In this document: piece by piece, positions 35,553 through 44,378 of the stretch
Numbering within the stretch: position 1 is the stretch's first letter
Layout: the number at the start of each line of letters is the position of its first letter
Assembly: GCF_947499265.1 (NCBI RefSeq)
Contig: NZ_CANMNK010000004.1
Location: 434,001-498,000, forward strand
DNA: 64,000 bases
Direction: 5' to 3'
Origin: an uncultured Roseobacter sp.
Lineage (GTDB): Bacteria > Pseudomonadota > Alphaproteobacteria > Rhodobacterales > Rhodobacteraceae
Notes under the pieces: generated by a model
Databases searched by the model: none
Told to the model about the DNA's origin: nothing
What the model saw: only the letters and a program-made list of their open reading frames with translations
Position numbers and translations under genes: made by a program

Positions 35553-37850
35553 ATGGAAAAATTTGGTAAGTCACAACCGGTCAAACGGGTTGAAGATCTT
35601 CGGTTTCTGACCGGCCATGGGCGCTATGTGGACGATATCGCGCCGCAAAATGCGCTGCGGGCGTTTGTTTTTCGCGCCCCGGTTGCCCATGCCGAGATCA
35701 CCGAGCTTGATGTTTCGGACGCGCTTGATGCGGCCGGTGTCCATGCCGTGCTGACGGTCGAGGATCTCGAAGCGGCCGGGATGAACCTCAACATGTATGC
35801 AGCGACGGTGAAAAATCGCGACGGGTCGCCGGGCGCCAACCCGGACCGTCCGCTACTGGCCAAGCGCAAGATGCGGTTTGTGGGCGAGCCGGTGGCATTC
35901 ATCGTCGCCGACACGCTGGATCAGGCGCGCGATGCTGCTGAACTGATCGTGCTGGAATACGAGGACCTGCCCGCGAAAATGGATCTCGCCACCGGGGGCG
36001 CACCGGTGCATGACGATGTGCCGGACAACCGGGGTTTCGACTGGGGCATGGGGGATGAGGCCGCAACCGAGACCGCGTTCAAATCGGCGGCGCGCACGGT
36101 CAGTTTGGAGGTTGGTGACAACCGTATCCTTGTCAGCTCGCTTGAACCACGCGGCTGCTATGCAGAATGGGACGGTGACCGGGTGCACGTGTCGTTGGGC
36201 GGGCAGGGCGTCTGGGCGCACAAAGACGCCATTGCAACCGCGCTGGGGCTCGACAAGGAAAACGTGCGCGTCACCAATCCGGATGTTGGCGGTGGGTTCG
36301 GGATGAAGGGATTTCCCTACCCCGAATACTCGCTGGCAGCCCATGCCGCACGTGTCACAGGGCACCCGGTGCGCTGGATGTCAGACCGCACGGAGGCGAT
36401 GCTGACCGATAACGCGGGTCGGGACCTCACGTCGCTGGCTGAGCTTGCCTTTGATGACACCAACAAGATCACGGCCTACCGGGTGCATACGCGCTGCAAC
36501 CTCGGCGCCTACAACAGCCATTTCGGGCAGTTTATCCAAAGCCAGCTTTTCAGCCGCGTCCTGATGGGCGTCTACGATGTGCAAAACACCTATCTGCGGG
36601 TCGAAGGCTTCTATACCAACACCACCTATGTGGATGCCTACCGTGGCGCCGGACGGCCCGAGGCCATCTATGTGCTGGAACGGCTGATGGACCGGGCTGC
36701 GCGCGAATTGGGTGTTGACCCAACCGAATTGCGCCGACGGAACTTTATCAAGGCTGATCAGTTTCCCTATAAGACCTCGACCGGGGAAACCTATGACGTT
36801 GGTGACTTCGACAAACTGTTGAGCAGAACGCTACAAGAGGCTGATTTTGCAGGATTTGAACACCGTAAACAGTCTAATGCCAACAAAGGCCTGCTCCGCG
36901 GCGTCGGCTTGTGTTACTATATCGAAAGTATTTTGGGTGATCCTTCGGAAGGCGCGAAGGTGACGTTTAATGAGGATGGTACGGTGACGATCTACGTGGG
37001 CACGCAATCCACAGGACAAGGGCACGAGACGGTGTTTGCCACCTTCCTGTCCGATCAGACCGGTATTCCCGCAGATAAAATCATCGTTGTACAAGGGGAC
37101 AGCGACCTCATCGCGCAGGGTGGCGGCACCGGCGGATCGCGCTCTGTGACGGTTCAGAACAACGCAACGCTGGCAACCGTTTCGCAGATGACCGAGAGCT
37201 TTACCGCTTTTCTGGCGGATGAAATGGGCGTGCCCGCTTCCGAGATCAGCTTTGATGACGAGCGCTTTCGCGCGGATGGATCTAACCTCACGCCGACGAT
37301 GCTGGAGGTTGCGGAGATGGCCCGCGCCAAGGGGCGCGACGACCTTTTGGTCCATGAGGCGCGCGTCACCCTGCCTGCCCGCAGCTTTCCAAACGGGTGT
37401 CATGTTTCAGAAGTTGTGGTGGACCCCGATACCGGCGTCGTGACCGTCGAGCGCTACACCGTCGTTGATGATTTTGGCAATCTTATCAATCCGATGCTGG
37501 CCGAAGGTCAGGTGCATGGCGGCGTGGCTCAGGGTATCGGACAAGCGCTGACAGAGCATGTTGTCTTCGATGAAGACGGTCAATTGCTCACGGCATCGTT
37601 CATGGACTACGCCTTGCCGCGTGCCGACGATGTGCCCACTATTAGTTTTACATCGGAGCCGGTGCCATCCACCGCCAACATCATGGGGATGAAGGGCTGT
37701 GGCGAGGCTGGCACGGTGGGCGCATTGGCCGCTGTGGCAAACGCGGTTCAGGATGCGCTTTGGGAGCGGGGGGTGCGTCAGGCCGATATGCCATTCACCC
37801 CGCATAAAGTTTGGGAGCTGTTGAACAGTGAGGTCCTCGCGGCGGAATAA
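35553..37850 (+). CDS. CoxL form II / xanthine dehydrogenase-type molybdenum subunit
   Basis: A 765-residue large subunit of molybdenum hydroxylases. The active-site loop is AYRGAGR (near 361-367), which marks form II CoxL rather than the CO-oxidising form I (AYRCSFR). STGQGHETVFATFLSDQTG and GCGEAGTVGALAAVANAV (with the active-site Glu) are in place. Medium (FAD) and small (2Fe-2S) subunits normally adjoin it, but neither is in the surrounding DNA. GGAGCC precedes the start. Its substrate is unknown; form II enzymes are generally thought to act on other carbonyl or aldehyde compounds. Confidence 0.88.
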   Translation: MEKFGKSQPVKRVEDLRFLTGHGRYVDDIAPQNALRAFVFRAPVAHAEITELDVSDALDAAGVHAVLTVEDLEAAGMNLNMYAATVKNRDGSPGANPDRPLLAKRKMRFVGEPVAFIVADTLDQARDAAELIVLEYEDLPAKMDLATGGAPVHDDVPDNRGFDWGMGDEAATETAFKSAARTVSLEVGDNRILVSSLEPRGCYAEWDGDRVHVSLGGQGVWAHKDAIATALGLDKENVRVTNPDVGGGFGMKGFPYPEYSLAAHAARVTGHPVRWMSDRTEAMLTDNAGRDLTSLAELAFDDTNKITAYRVHTRCNLGAYNSHFGQFIQSQLFSRVLMGVYDVQNTYLRVEGFYTNTTYVDAYRGAGRPEAIYVLERLMDRAARELGVDPTELRRRNFIKADQFPYKTSTGETYDVGDFDKLLSRTLQEADFAGFEHRKQSNANKGLLRGVGLCYYIESILGDPSEGAKVTFNEDGTVTIYVGTQSTGQGHETVFATFLSDQTGIPADKIIVVQGDSDLIAQGGGTGGSRSVTVQNNATLATVSQMTESFTAFLADEMGVPASEISFDDERFRADGSNLTPTMLEVAEMARAKGRDDLLVHEARVTLPARSFPNGCHVSEVVVDPDTGVVTVERYTVVDDFGNLINPMLAEGQVHGGVAQGIGQALTEHVVFDEDGQLLTASFMDYALPRADDVPTISFTSEPVPSTANIMGMKGCGEAGTVGALAAVANAVQDALWERGVRQADMPFTPHKVWELLNSEVLAAE

Positions 37851-38907
37851 CAGATGGCTCGGCTGGCTGCGCAGCAGGTTCTGGCGCCGGCCCGATAGCG
37901 ATTTTGGCCCAAGACGGGGCCCTGTTGTTCACGTGGTGATCCTTGATGGCACCATGTCGTCGCTGGAACCGGGGTGCGAAACAAACGCCGGGCGCGCCTA
38001 TCATATCTGCCGCGAAATGGGCAGCCCGCTCTCGATCTACTATGAGCCGGGGCTGCAATGGAACAACTGGCGCTCGGCCATGGATGTGATGCTGGGGCGC
38101 GGCATCAACCGGCAAATCCGGCGCGCCTATGGCTATCTGGCATCGCGGTATCGGCCGGGTGACAAGATTTTCCTGATGGGATATTCGCGCGGCGCTTATG
38201 CGGTGCGTAGTCTTGCGGGTGTGATCGACCAAATGGGGTTGCTGCGCGCCGAAGACGCGACCGAGCGTAACATCCGCGACGTCTACCGCCACTACGAGTG
38301 CAATCCTGAAAGCGCTTGCGCCCGGCAGTTTGCCACGGCGCATTGTCTGCCGGATGTGGAAATCGAAATGATCGGTGTGTGGGACACCGTGAAATCGCTT
38401 GGCTTTAATGCACCGATCCTGTGGCGGTTGAGCGAAAAGAAACACGCGTTTCACACCACGCACCTCAGCCACAATGTCAAAGCCGGGTTTCAGGCTTTGG
38501 CGCTGGATGAAACACGGGTTGCCTATGCACCCGTGCTTTGGAGCTCGCCCGAGGGGTTCCAGGGCCGGGTGGAGCAGGTGTGGTTTGCAGGCACCCATGG
38601 CGATGTGGGTGGGCAGTTGGGCGGGTTTGAGGCTGCACGCTACCTGTCCAATATACCGCTGGTCTGGATGCTGGAACGGGCGCAGATGAACGGGCTGCCC
38701 CTGCCCGACGGATGGGCGGGTCGCCTGCGGCAGGACGCGACCGCACCGATGCTTGGTACCTTCAGGGGCAATGGCAAGTGGTTCATCACACGGCGGGCGC
38801 GTAAAATCATGCAGGATCCCTCCGAGCGCATCCATGACAGCGTCGCCCTGCGAGAAGCCGCCAAGCCAGCCCCCAAAAGCTGGATAAGTTTCGGAAAAAC
38901 AGTGTAA
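37828..38907 (+). CDS. DUF2235 alpha/beta hydrolase
   Basis: A 359-residue DUF2235 protein, the same fold as type VI phospholipase Tle1. The nucleophile elbow is GYSRGAYAVR with Ser120; other family marks are LDGTMSS near 39-45, VWDTVKSLG near 190, and FAGTHGDVGG near 252, where the last Asp and His belong to the active site. It starts at GTG 37828, overlapping the CoxL gene by 23 bp, with GGGAG upstream. No type VI secretion genes are present, so a housekeeping or lipase role is more likely than an effector role. Confidence 0.85.
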   Translation: MRSSRRNNRWLGWLRSRFWRRPDSDFGPRRGPVVHVVILDGTMSSLEPGCETNAGRAYHICREMGSPLSIYYEPGLQWNNWRSAMDVMLGRGINRQIRRAYGYLASRYRPGDKIFLMGYSRGAYAVRSLAGVIDQMGLLRAEDATERNIRDVYRHYECNPESACARQFATAHCLPDVEIEMIGVWDTVKSLGFNAPILWRLSEKKHAFHTTHLSHNVKAGFQALALDETRVAYAPVLWSSPEGFQGRVEQVWFAGTHGDVGGQLGGFEAARYLSNIPLVWMLERAQMNGLPLPDGWAGRLRQDATAPMLGTFRGNGKWFITRRARKIMQDPSERIHDSVALREAAKPAPKSWISFGKTV

Positions 38908-38990
38908 TTCCGATTTCCCTCCCCATCTCTCTTCAAGAACAAGTGGCGTGCCTTTGCGGTATCGCAGGCACGCTCTGAAAAGCGAAATCG

Positions 38991-40031
38991 ATGGGGCGTG
39001 ACAATGAAAGCGGCAAGCGCGTGAAGAAACCGATATGGTGGGGCGCAATAGCCGCCACGGTGATCATTTCAGTGATGGTTCTCCAGGGGCTGGATGCGAT
39101 GCGGTCCTTTGAACTGCCAAAGACTGCGCGTTTGTCCGACCACGAAATTCTTGTGCAGGGCGACCGCCTGGCAGGCACATTGGCATTGCCCGCGGATCAG
39201 GAGAACCCGGCCGTTGTCGTGATCGTGCACGGCGATGGCCCCCAAAACCGATGGTCTGATGCCACCTATCTGCCGTTGATCAACGCCTTGCTCGATGCTG
39301 GCATCGGGGTGTTTTCCTGGGATAAACCGGGCGTGGGGGAGAGTACCGGGGATCGGCTGACCCACTCTATGGCGGATCGTACGCGAGAAGCGGTGGCGGT
39401 CTATGATTACCTGCGGGAGACAGCCGGCATTTCCGGAAACAAGCTGGGGTTTCTCGGGTTCTCGCAAGCGGGCTGGGTGGTGCCGCAGGCGACACTCGAC
39501 ACCGAAGCCGCATATGCTGTGCTGATTGGCCCCGCGATCAACTGGCGCAGTCAAGGCGCCTATTACACATCCAGACGCCTGGAACAGAAGGGCATCGCGC
39601 CGGATGAAATCGCGCAAGCGGTTGCGCGCAACCTGTCTGAGAACGATGTATTGTTCGGAGCCGGCGGCGATTGTGCCAGGCGCGAGGACATGACCGCGGC
39701 CCGCTGCGGTTTTGTGAAACGGAATTACCGCGCGGACGCGACGGTGCCGGTCCTGGCGATGACCACACCTGCACTGGTGTTGATCGGCGCGGAAGATTTG
39801 AATGTTGATCCGGCGGAAACGGCCACGACCTATGCCGAGAACGCCTTACATGACGTTCGGATCATACCTGAGGCCACGCACAGCTTGCTGCGCGCGGAGC
39901 ACTACAACTTTCAGACGCCTGCGGATTGGACAGCGGTGGCCGGGTTTCGATTCATGATGTCGGGGGCAGGCGCTTATGCGCCCGGGGTGTTGGATCAGAT
40001 CACCCAGTGGATTGATGAAAAGACACGCTGA
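38991..40031 (+). CDS. Membrane-anchored alpha/beta hydrolase
   Basis: A 346-residue hydrolase with an N-terminal membrane anchor (about 14-34) and the catalytic domain outside the cytoplasm. HGDG near 80 provides the oxyanion hole, GFSQAG the nucleophile Ser158, GAEDLNVDP the Asp near 265, and EATHSLLR the His near 291. Resembles dienelactone-hydrolase or acyl-peptidase-like esterases. Substrate unknown; 83 bp after the DUF2235 gene, possibly in the same operon. Confidence 0.82.
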   Translation: MGRDNESGKRVKKPIWWGAIAATVIISVMVLQGLDAMRSFELPKTARLSDHEILVQGDRLAGTLALPADQENPAVVVIVHGDGPQNRWSDATYLPLINALLDAGIGVFSWDKPGVGESTGDRLTHSMADRTREAVAVYDYLRETAGISGNKLGFLGFSQAGWVVPQATLDTEAAYAVLIGPAINWRSQGAYYTSRRLEQKGIAPDEIAQAVARNLSENDVLFGAGGDCARREDMTAARCGFVKRNYRADATVPVLAMTTPALVLIGAEDLNVDPAETATTYAENALHDVRIIPEATHSLLRAEHYNFQTPADWTAVAGFRFMMSGAGAYAPGVLDQITQWIDEKTR

Positions 40032-40127
40032 ACTGACTGGGTTCGGCGGGACGCAACCCAATCACGGCGGTGCAATTTGGAGCACATCAACGCCCGCGCC
40101 CTCCGCTGCTAATTAGAACTATGACCC

Positions 40128-40156
40128 GAAAAGACCCGGGCAGGGATGCCCGGGCC
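40128..40156 (-). terminator. Terminator of the DUF1127-like gene
   Basis: CCCGGGCA / TGCCCGGG stem (8 bp) followed on the minus strand by UCUUUUC. It starts just after the stop of the 66-residue gene. Confidence 0.7.
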
Positions 40157-40164
40157 AGGCCCCG

Positions 40165-40365
40165 TTAGAACGGGAACCGATGTAATATAGGAGGCGGGTG
40201 CTCCGGCTCGGGCAGGAGCCCCACGTCCTTGCGAAGATGGGCCGGTAGTTGCGCCCGACCGCGCGGTATCGAAGCCCGACGCTTGGTCGATATCAGGACC
40301 GCCACCAGCCGCAACAAGAGCCCGCGCGAGCGGTTAAACGGGATGTATATTGATAAGTTTGGCAT
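40165..40365 (-). CDS. DUF1127-like small basic protein
   Basis: A 66-residue Arg-rich protein. The C-terminal half, RAQLPAHLRKDVGLLPEPE, matches the DUF1127 pattern (L..hLrrDIGL), while the N-terminus is hydrophobic and basic. ATG 40365 follows GGAGAG. In rhodobacters DUF1127 proteins are often stress-induced, encoded with small RNAs, and can bind RNA. The tail PPPILHRFPF is unusual. Divergence from the family is considerable, so the call is moderate. Confidence 0.6.
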   Translation of the reverse strand: MPNLSIYIPFNRSRGLLLRLVAVLISTKRRASIPRGRAQLPAHLRKDVGLLPEPEHPPPILHRFPF

Positions 40366-40412
40366 ATTTACTCTCCATGGATGATGGAAAGCCGCCACAT
40401 GAGGGGGAACAA

Positions 40413-40443
40413 ATAAAAAAAGGCCGCATCATGAGGCGGCCTT
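40413..40443 (-). terminator. Strong terminator after a 17-codon ORF
   Basis: AAGGCCGC / GCGGCCTT perfect 8-bp arms (40420-40427 and 40436-40443) followed on the minus strand by a run of U. No annotated gene except the 17-codon ORF at 40469-40522 ends upstream of it. Confidence 0.8.
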
Positions 40444-40468
40444 CGGATTGGAAACCTGTCAGACCGCT

Positions 40469-40522
40469 CTAGCTGGTTACAACGCCCGCTACAGATAGCA
40501 TTTGGATCCAACGATTCTTCAT
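40469..40522 (-). CDS. Possible 17-residue peptide or small RNA transcript
   Basis: ATG to TAG encodes MKNRWIQMLSVAGVVTS, preceded by GAAAGG at a good distance. It lies between a plausible promoter (40559-40587) and a strong terminator (40413-40443), giving a transcript of about 130 nt. It could be a small RNA with an incidental ORF, a leader peptide, or a real micropeptide. Located just upstream of a DUF1127-like gene. Confidence 0.35.
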   Translation of the reverse strand: MKNRWIQMLSVAGVVTS

Positions 40523-40558
40523 GACTGACCTTTCTGGTGTCAGGGTTTCCGTCCGCGC

Positions 40559-40587
40559 TCGATAACAGGCGCGCGCGCGTTTTTCAA
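40559..40587 (-). promoter_or_regulatory. Candidate promoter of the small transcript
   Basis: On the minus strand: TTGAAA, 17 bases of CG-alternating spacer, TATCGA. Transcription would start about 20-25 nt before the 17-codon ORF. Confidence 0.35.
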
Positions 40588-40627
40588 CTCCCTGTATCCG
40601 TATCGGTACAAATTTGCCGCTCATGCG

Positions 40628-41107
40628 CTAGGCGATTTTCATGATGATGCAGGTGGTGGAACCGGTTGCGTATAATTTGCCGTCTTCAAGCCCGCGGATT
40701 TCACCATGTGCGACGCCGGTGGAGCGGCCTGAATGATCAACTTCGCCAATGCAATCGATGGTCGTGCCGAGGGGGATGTTGCGCAGAATGTTGATCTTGA
40801 ATTCCAGCGTTGTGTAGATCGATCCGCGTGGTACCCGGGTCATCACCGCGCAGGCCATCGCGGAATCCAACAACGTGCCGTACCAGCCCCCATGCACGGT
40901 GCCCATGGGGTTTGTCACATTGAATTCGGGCGTGCCGCGAAAGACAGCGCGCCCATCGCTGACATCTTGCAGCGTGTATCCCATGGTTTCACCGATGGGC
41001 GGACCCGGATTGCGGCCCTCAAGGATGCCTTGCATGAACTCCAGGCCAGACATCGAAAGAATGTCGGATTGGGACAACAAATCGGCGGGTGATTTGGCGA
41101 TGGGCAT
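40628..41107 (-). CDS. PaaI-family hotdog thioesterase
   Basis: A 159-residue single hotdog domain. The core motif NVTNPMGTVHGGWYGTLLDSAMACAV (about 62-87) contains the HGG and the catalytic Asp on the long helix. Expected to hydrolyse aryl- or acyl-CoA thioesters, possibly as a clearing enzyme. It lies 61 bp downstream of metF on the same strand but is not functionally linked to it in any obvious way. Confidence 0.85.
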   Translation of the reverse strand: MPIAKSPADLLSQSDILSMSGLEFMQGILEGRNPGPPIGETMGYTLQDVSDGRAVFRGTPEFNVTNPMGTVHGGWYGTLLDSAMACAVMTRVPRGSIYTTLEFKINILRNIPLGTTIDCIGEVDHSGRSTGVAHGEIRGLEDGKLYATGSTTCIIMKIA

Positions 41108-41168
41108 GGGGCACTCCGAGGGATTAGTCCCCTCAAAGGTATGCAGTTTCGCGTTTCGCTCTCAAGGG

Positions 41169-42038
41169 TTACGCGACGTCTCTTACGCCGGTAATGGCCT
41201 GTGTGACGCCCAGGGCGTGGCAGATCTGGCGCGTCATCTCAGGCCGGTTGAGCGTATAGAAATGCAGCGCGTCAACACCTTCGTCCACCAGGGTTGAGCA
41301 AAGCTCGGTACAGATCGCGGTCGACAGCAGATCATGCCGATCATCGCGGATCGCAGTGTCGAAAGCCTGATCCAGCCAGGCGGGTACCGATGCCCCACAG
41401 CGCAGCGCAAATTTCCGGGCACTTGTCCAATTGATGATGGGCAGAATACCGGGGGTGATCGGGGCGGTGATGCCCGCCTTGGCGCAATCATCGCGGAAGC
41501 GCAGGAAGGTCTCCGCTTCAAAGAAGAACTGCGTAATGGCCTCATCCGCGCCTGCGTCGATCTTGGCCTTCAGCCAGTCAATATTGGCTTTTTGGCTGGC
41601 AGCTTCGGGGTGTTTTTCGGGATAGGCGCCAACGCGCAACGTGAACTGCCCGGACTGCGCCAAAGCTTCGATCAATTCGCAGGAATTGGCAAAGCCATCG
41701 GGATGCGGTGTGAAGCTGTCCTGATCCTCAGGCGCATCGCCGCGCAGTGCCACGATATCGGTGACGCCCGCCTTGGCAAAGCGCTGCGCGATGGCGAGGG
41801 TTTCCGTTTTGGACGCGCCGACGCAGGTCAGATGTGCGGCCACCGGAAGCCCAGAGGATTTGTGCAGCGTGTAGGCCGCATCATGGGTCAGATCACGTGT
41901 GCTGCCGCCCGCACCATAGGTCACCGAAAAAAACCGTGGCTCCAGCGGTGCCAGCGCCTGTGCGGTCTCCCAAAGCTTGAACGAGGCATCAATCGAGCGG
42001 GGGGGAAAGACTTCGAACGAAACGGATGGCGTGGGCAT
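41169..42038 (-). CDS. metF: 5,10-methylenetetrahydrofolate reductase
   Basis: A 289-residue FAD enzyme making 5-methyl-THF for methionine synthesis. SFEVFPPRS at the start, SVTYGAGGSTRDLT near 40-53, HLTCVG near 71, LRGD near 100 and EAAAQ-like FFFEAETFLRFRDDC near 175 match the TIM-barrel enzyme. ATG 42038 has AGGAA upstream and gives the family length; GTG 42065 is a possible longer start. It is divergent from a MetR-type LysR with a MetR box between them. Confidence 0.92.
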   Translation of the reverse strand: MPTPSVSFEVFPPRSIDASFKLWETAQALAPLEPRFFSVTYGAGGSTRDLTHDAAYTLHKSSGLPVAAHLTCVGASKTETLAIAQRFAKAGVTDIVALRGDAPEDQDSFTPHPDGFANSCELIEALAQSGQFTLRVGAYPEKHPEAASQKANIDWLKAKIDAGADEAITQFFFEAETFLRFRDDCAKAGITAPITPGILPIINWTSARKFALRCGASVPAWLDQAFDTAIRDDRHDLLSTAICTELCSTLVDEGVDALHFYTLNRPEMTRQICHALGVTQAITGVRDVA

Positions 42039-42086
42039 CGGGCGCGGTTCCTCATGATTTGACACCTTGTGCCATATCTGGCTTCG

Positions 42087-42099
42087 TGAGACAAATTCA
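42087..42099. promoter_or_regulatory. MetR box
   Basis: TGAGACAAATTCA fits the MetR consensus TGAA-N5-TTCA with one mismatch. It lies between metF (49 bp from its start) and metR (29 bp from its start). Confidence 0.65.
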
Positions 42100-42127
42100 T
42101 AACTCTCATCTTTAATATGAGGACAAT

Positions 42128-43033
42128 ATGCATATTGAGTTTCGTCACCTGCGGACCATTCAGGCCATTCACGAGGCGGGTGGCCTGGCGCGTGCCGCGG
42201 ATCAGCTGCATATTACGCAGTCCGCTTTAAGCCATCAAATCAAAGGGTTGGAAGATCAGGCGGGGGTTGAGCTATTTGTGCGCCGGTCCAAACCTCTCAA
42301 ACTCTCACCCGCGGGCCTGCGCCTGTTGAAGCTGGCGCATCAGGTGCTGCCGCAAATTCAGGCCTTGCAGGAAGAATTCACCGGGTTGCGTGAAGGCAGC
42401 ACGGGGCGGATGCATATCGCCATCGAATGCCACGCCTGTTTCGAGTGGCTGTTCCCGGTGCTTGAGCAGTTTCGCAAAAGCTGGGGCGATGTTGATGTGG
42501 ACATCCGGCCCGGGCTGGCCTTTGACGCGCTGCCAGCTTTGCTCAAGGAAGAGGTCGATCTGGTGGTTTCCTCTGATCCCGAAGATCTGCCGGGTGTGAA
42601 ATTCGTGGAGCTCTTTGATTATGCACCGGTTTTCGTTGCGGCAAGTACCCACCCGCTTGCGGATAAGCGCTTTGTCGAGGCTGCTGATTTTCGGGGTGAA
42701 ACGCTGATCACCTATCCGGTGGAACGCACCCGTCTTGATGTCTTCAGCCAGTTGTTGATCCCGGCAAAAGTGGAACCTGCCGCCATTCGGCAGGTGGAAC
42801 TTACCGCGGTGATCCTGCTTTTGGTGGCGTCGAACCGGGGGGTGTCGGTTCTGCCGGATTGGGTGGTGCGCGAGGTGAAGTATTCATCTGACTATGTCAC
42901 CCGTCCGCTGACCAAGGATGGTATCACCCGCAGGCTCTATGCCGCCGTGCGGACCGACGACCTGGAAAAACCGTTCATGCAGCAGCTTTTGCATCTTGCG
43001 GGTGAAGAGGCACGCAAGCTACAGGCGCAATAG
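42128..43033 (+). CDS. metR: LysR-family regulator MetR
   Basis: A 301-residue LysR regulator. The helix-turn-helix ARAADQLHITQSALSHQIKGLED and the following LFVRRSKPLKLSPAG are close to MetR, which responds to homocysteine. Further MetR-like features are ATECHACFEWL-type IECHACFEWL near 99-108 and the LLVASNRGVSVLPDWV segment near 233. The divergent position against metF and the intervening TGA-N-TTCA box strongly support the name. Confidence 0.9.
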   Translation: MHIEFRHLRTIQAIHEAGGLARAADQLHITQSALSHQIKGLEDQAGVELFVRRSKPLKLSPAGLRLLKLAHQVLPQIQALQEEFTGLREGSTGRMHIAIECHACFEWLFPVLEQFRKSWGDVDVDIRPGLAFDALPALLKEEVDLVVSSDPEDLPGVKFVELFDYAPVFVAASTHPLADKRFVEAADFRGETLITYPVERTRLDVFSQLLIPAKVEPAAIRQVELTAVILLLVASNRGVSVLPDWVVREVKYSSDYVTRPLTKDGITRRLYAAVRTDDLEKPFMQQLLHLAGEEARKLQAQ

Positions 43034-43181
43034 CGTCGCATACCGCGCTCAAGTGGCCTCGTAGGATAGGGGGCCCAGTCTCTGATCCGCGACACTTTGG
43101 CCTGCGACCGTTTTGTGGTAAATCATCCGCATAGGTGCTTGCAGGGTACCGGAAATCTCCCCGTGTGGGAAATGTGGGTGC

Positions 43182-44348
43182 ATGGGTAAAGCGGGCGCAA
43201 CAGACAGTTTCTACACCGATCTTCCAAAGATTTCGGCCTTCGACAGCCTGTGTGATGCGGGTTGCTTTACGCCGCTGCCTGATGACTGGTTGATCGGCGT
43301 TTCCGACGTGGTCAATTCAACGGTCGAAGTAGCCAACGGGCGGTACAAGACCGTCAATATGGTCGGAGCGGCGGTGATTTCGGCACAAATCAATGCCTCT
43401 GACAAGACAGCCTTCCCATTTGTTTTTGGCGGCGATGGCGCCACCTTCGCGATTTGGCCGGAACAGGCGGAAGCCGCGGAAAAAGCGCTGCGTGCAGTAC
43501 AATGCTGGGCGCAGGAAGAGTTCCAGATCGGGCTGCGCGCGGGTTTGGTGCCGGTGCGCGACATCGTGGCGGCGGGATTGCAGATCGGGGTTGCACGCTA
43601 CCGGGCGTCCGAAGGTGCCGACTACGCAATGTTCAATGGGGGTGGCGTATCCTGGGCAGAAAACGCCTTGAAATCAGGGGTATATGGCTTTAACCCAGCG
43701 CCTTCCGGGACAGTCCCTGACCTGACCGGGCTTTCTTGCCGCTGGACGCCGACCTCATCCAGAAACGGCACGATCCTCTCGCTGGTTCTGCAACCGGTTG
43801 GCGGTGTGGATGACGCGCAATTCACCAAGGTAGCGGGCGACGTCATTCAACTGGCGAAAGGGCTGGAGCGTGGCGGGCATCCGGTCCCGGTGGAGGGGCC
43901 GGAAACGCAATGGCCGCCCCCCGGCGTCCTGCTGGAGGCGCATGCCAGCAAAGGCACAGGATCGCTGGGCGCGACCCGACGCAAGATCCTGTTTGAGACG
44001 CTGATCGCCTGGTTTCTCTTTCGCACCGGGTGGACAATCGGCGGCTTCAACGCGCGGCATTATGCGCGCATTACCGGTCGCAATTCGGATTTCCGAAAAT
44101 ACGACGATGGTTTGAAAATGACCCTTGATTGTGACGCAGCTACGCTCGCGCAGATCAAATCCCTGCTTGCCGATGCTCAGGCGAAAGGTGCGGTGGACTA
44201 CGGTCTTTTTGAGCAGGATCAGGCGATGATGACCTGCATCGTGCCCTCAATCCTGACCGATGATCACATTCACTTCATTGATGGCGCGTCAGGGGGCTAT
44301 ACGCAGGCCGCCACGATGATCAAGGCGCGTAAGAAACAGGCTGTTTGA
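43182..44348 (+). CDS. DUF3095 protein (nucleotide-cyclase-like)
   Basis: A 388-residue DUF3095 protein. The N-terminal half resembles class III adenylate/guanylate cyclase domains: GVSDVVNSTVEVANGRYKTVNMVGAA (the conserved metal-Asp region near 40-65) and PFVFGGDGATFAI near 79-91. The C-terminal half has WKIGGFNA-like GWTIGGFNARHYARITGRNSDFRKYDDGLKMTLDC. Activity in this family is not established as far as I know. Single gene; no receiver or sensor domain. Confidence 0.8.
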   Translation: MGKAGATDSFYTDLPKISAFDSLCDAGCFTPLPDDWLIGVSDVVNSTVEVANGRYKTVNMVGAAVISAQINASDKTAFPFVFGGDGATFAIWPEQAEAAEKALRAVQCWAQEEFQIGLRAGLVPVRDIVAAGLQIGVARYRASEGADYAMFNGGGVSWAENALKSGVYGFNPAPSGTVPDLTGLSCRWTPTSSRNGTILSLVLQPVGGVDDAQFTKVAGDVIQLAKGLERGGHPVPVEGPETQWPPPGVLLEAHASKGTGSLGATRRKILFETLIAWFLFRTGWTIGGFNARHYARITGRNSDFRKYDDGLKMTLDCDAATLAQIKSLLADAQAKGAVDYGLFEQDQAMMTCIVPSILTDDHIHFIDGASGGYTQAATMIKARKKQAV

Positions 44349-44378
44349 CGAGCTTGCATCCCGCGACAGACCCAGGGG

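Noticed and set aside
37828-38907. Type VI secretion effector (Tle1-like) from the DUF2235 fold
   Set aside because: No VgrG, PAAR, immunity or secretion genes are near, and no export signal is present.
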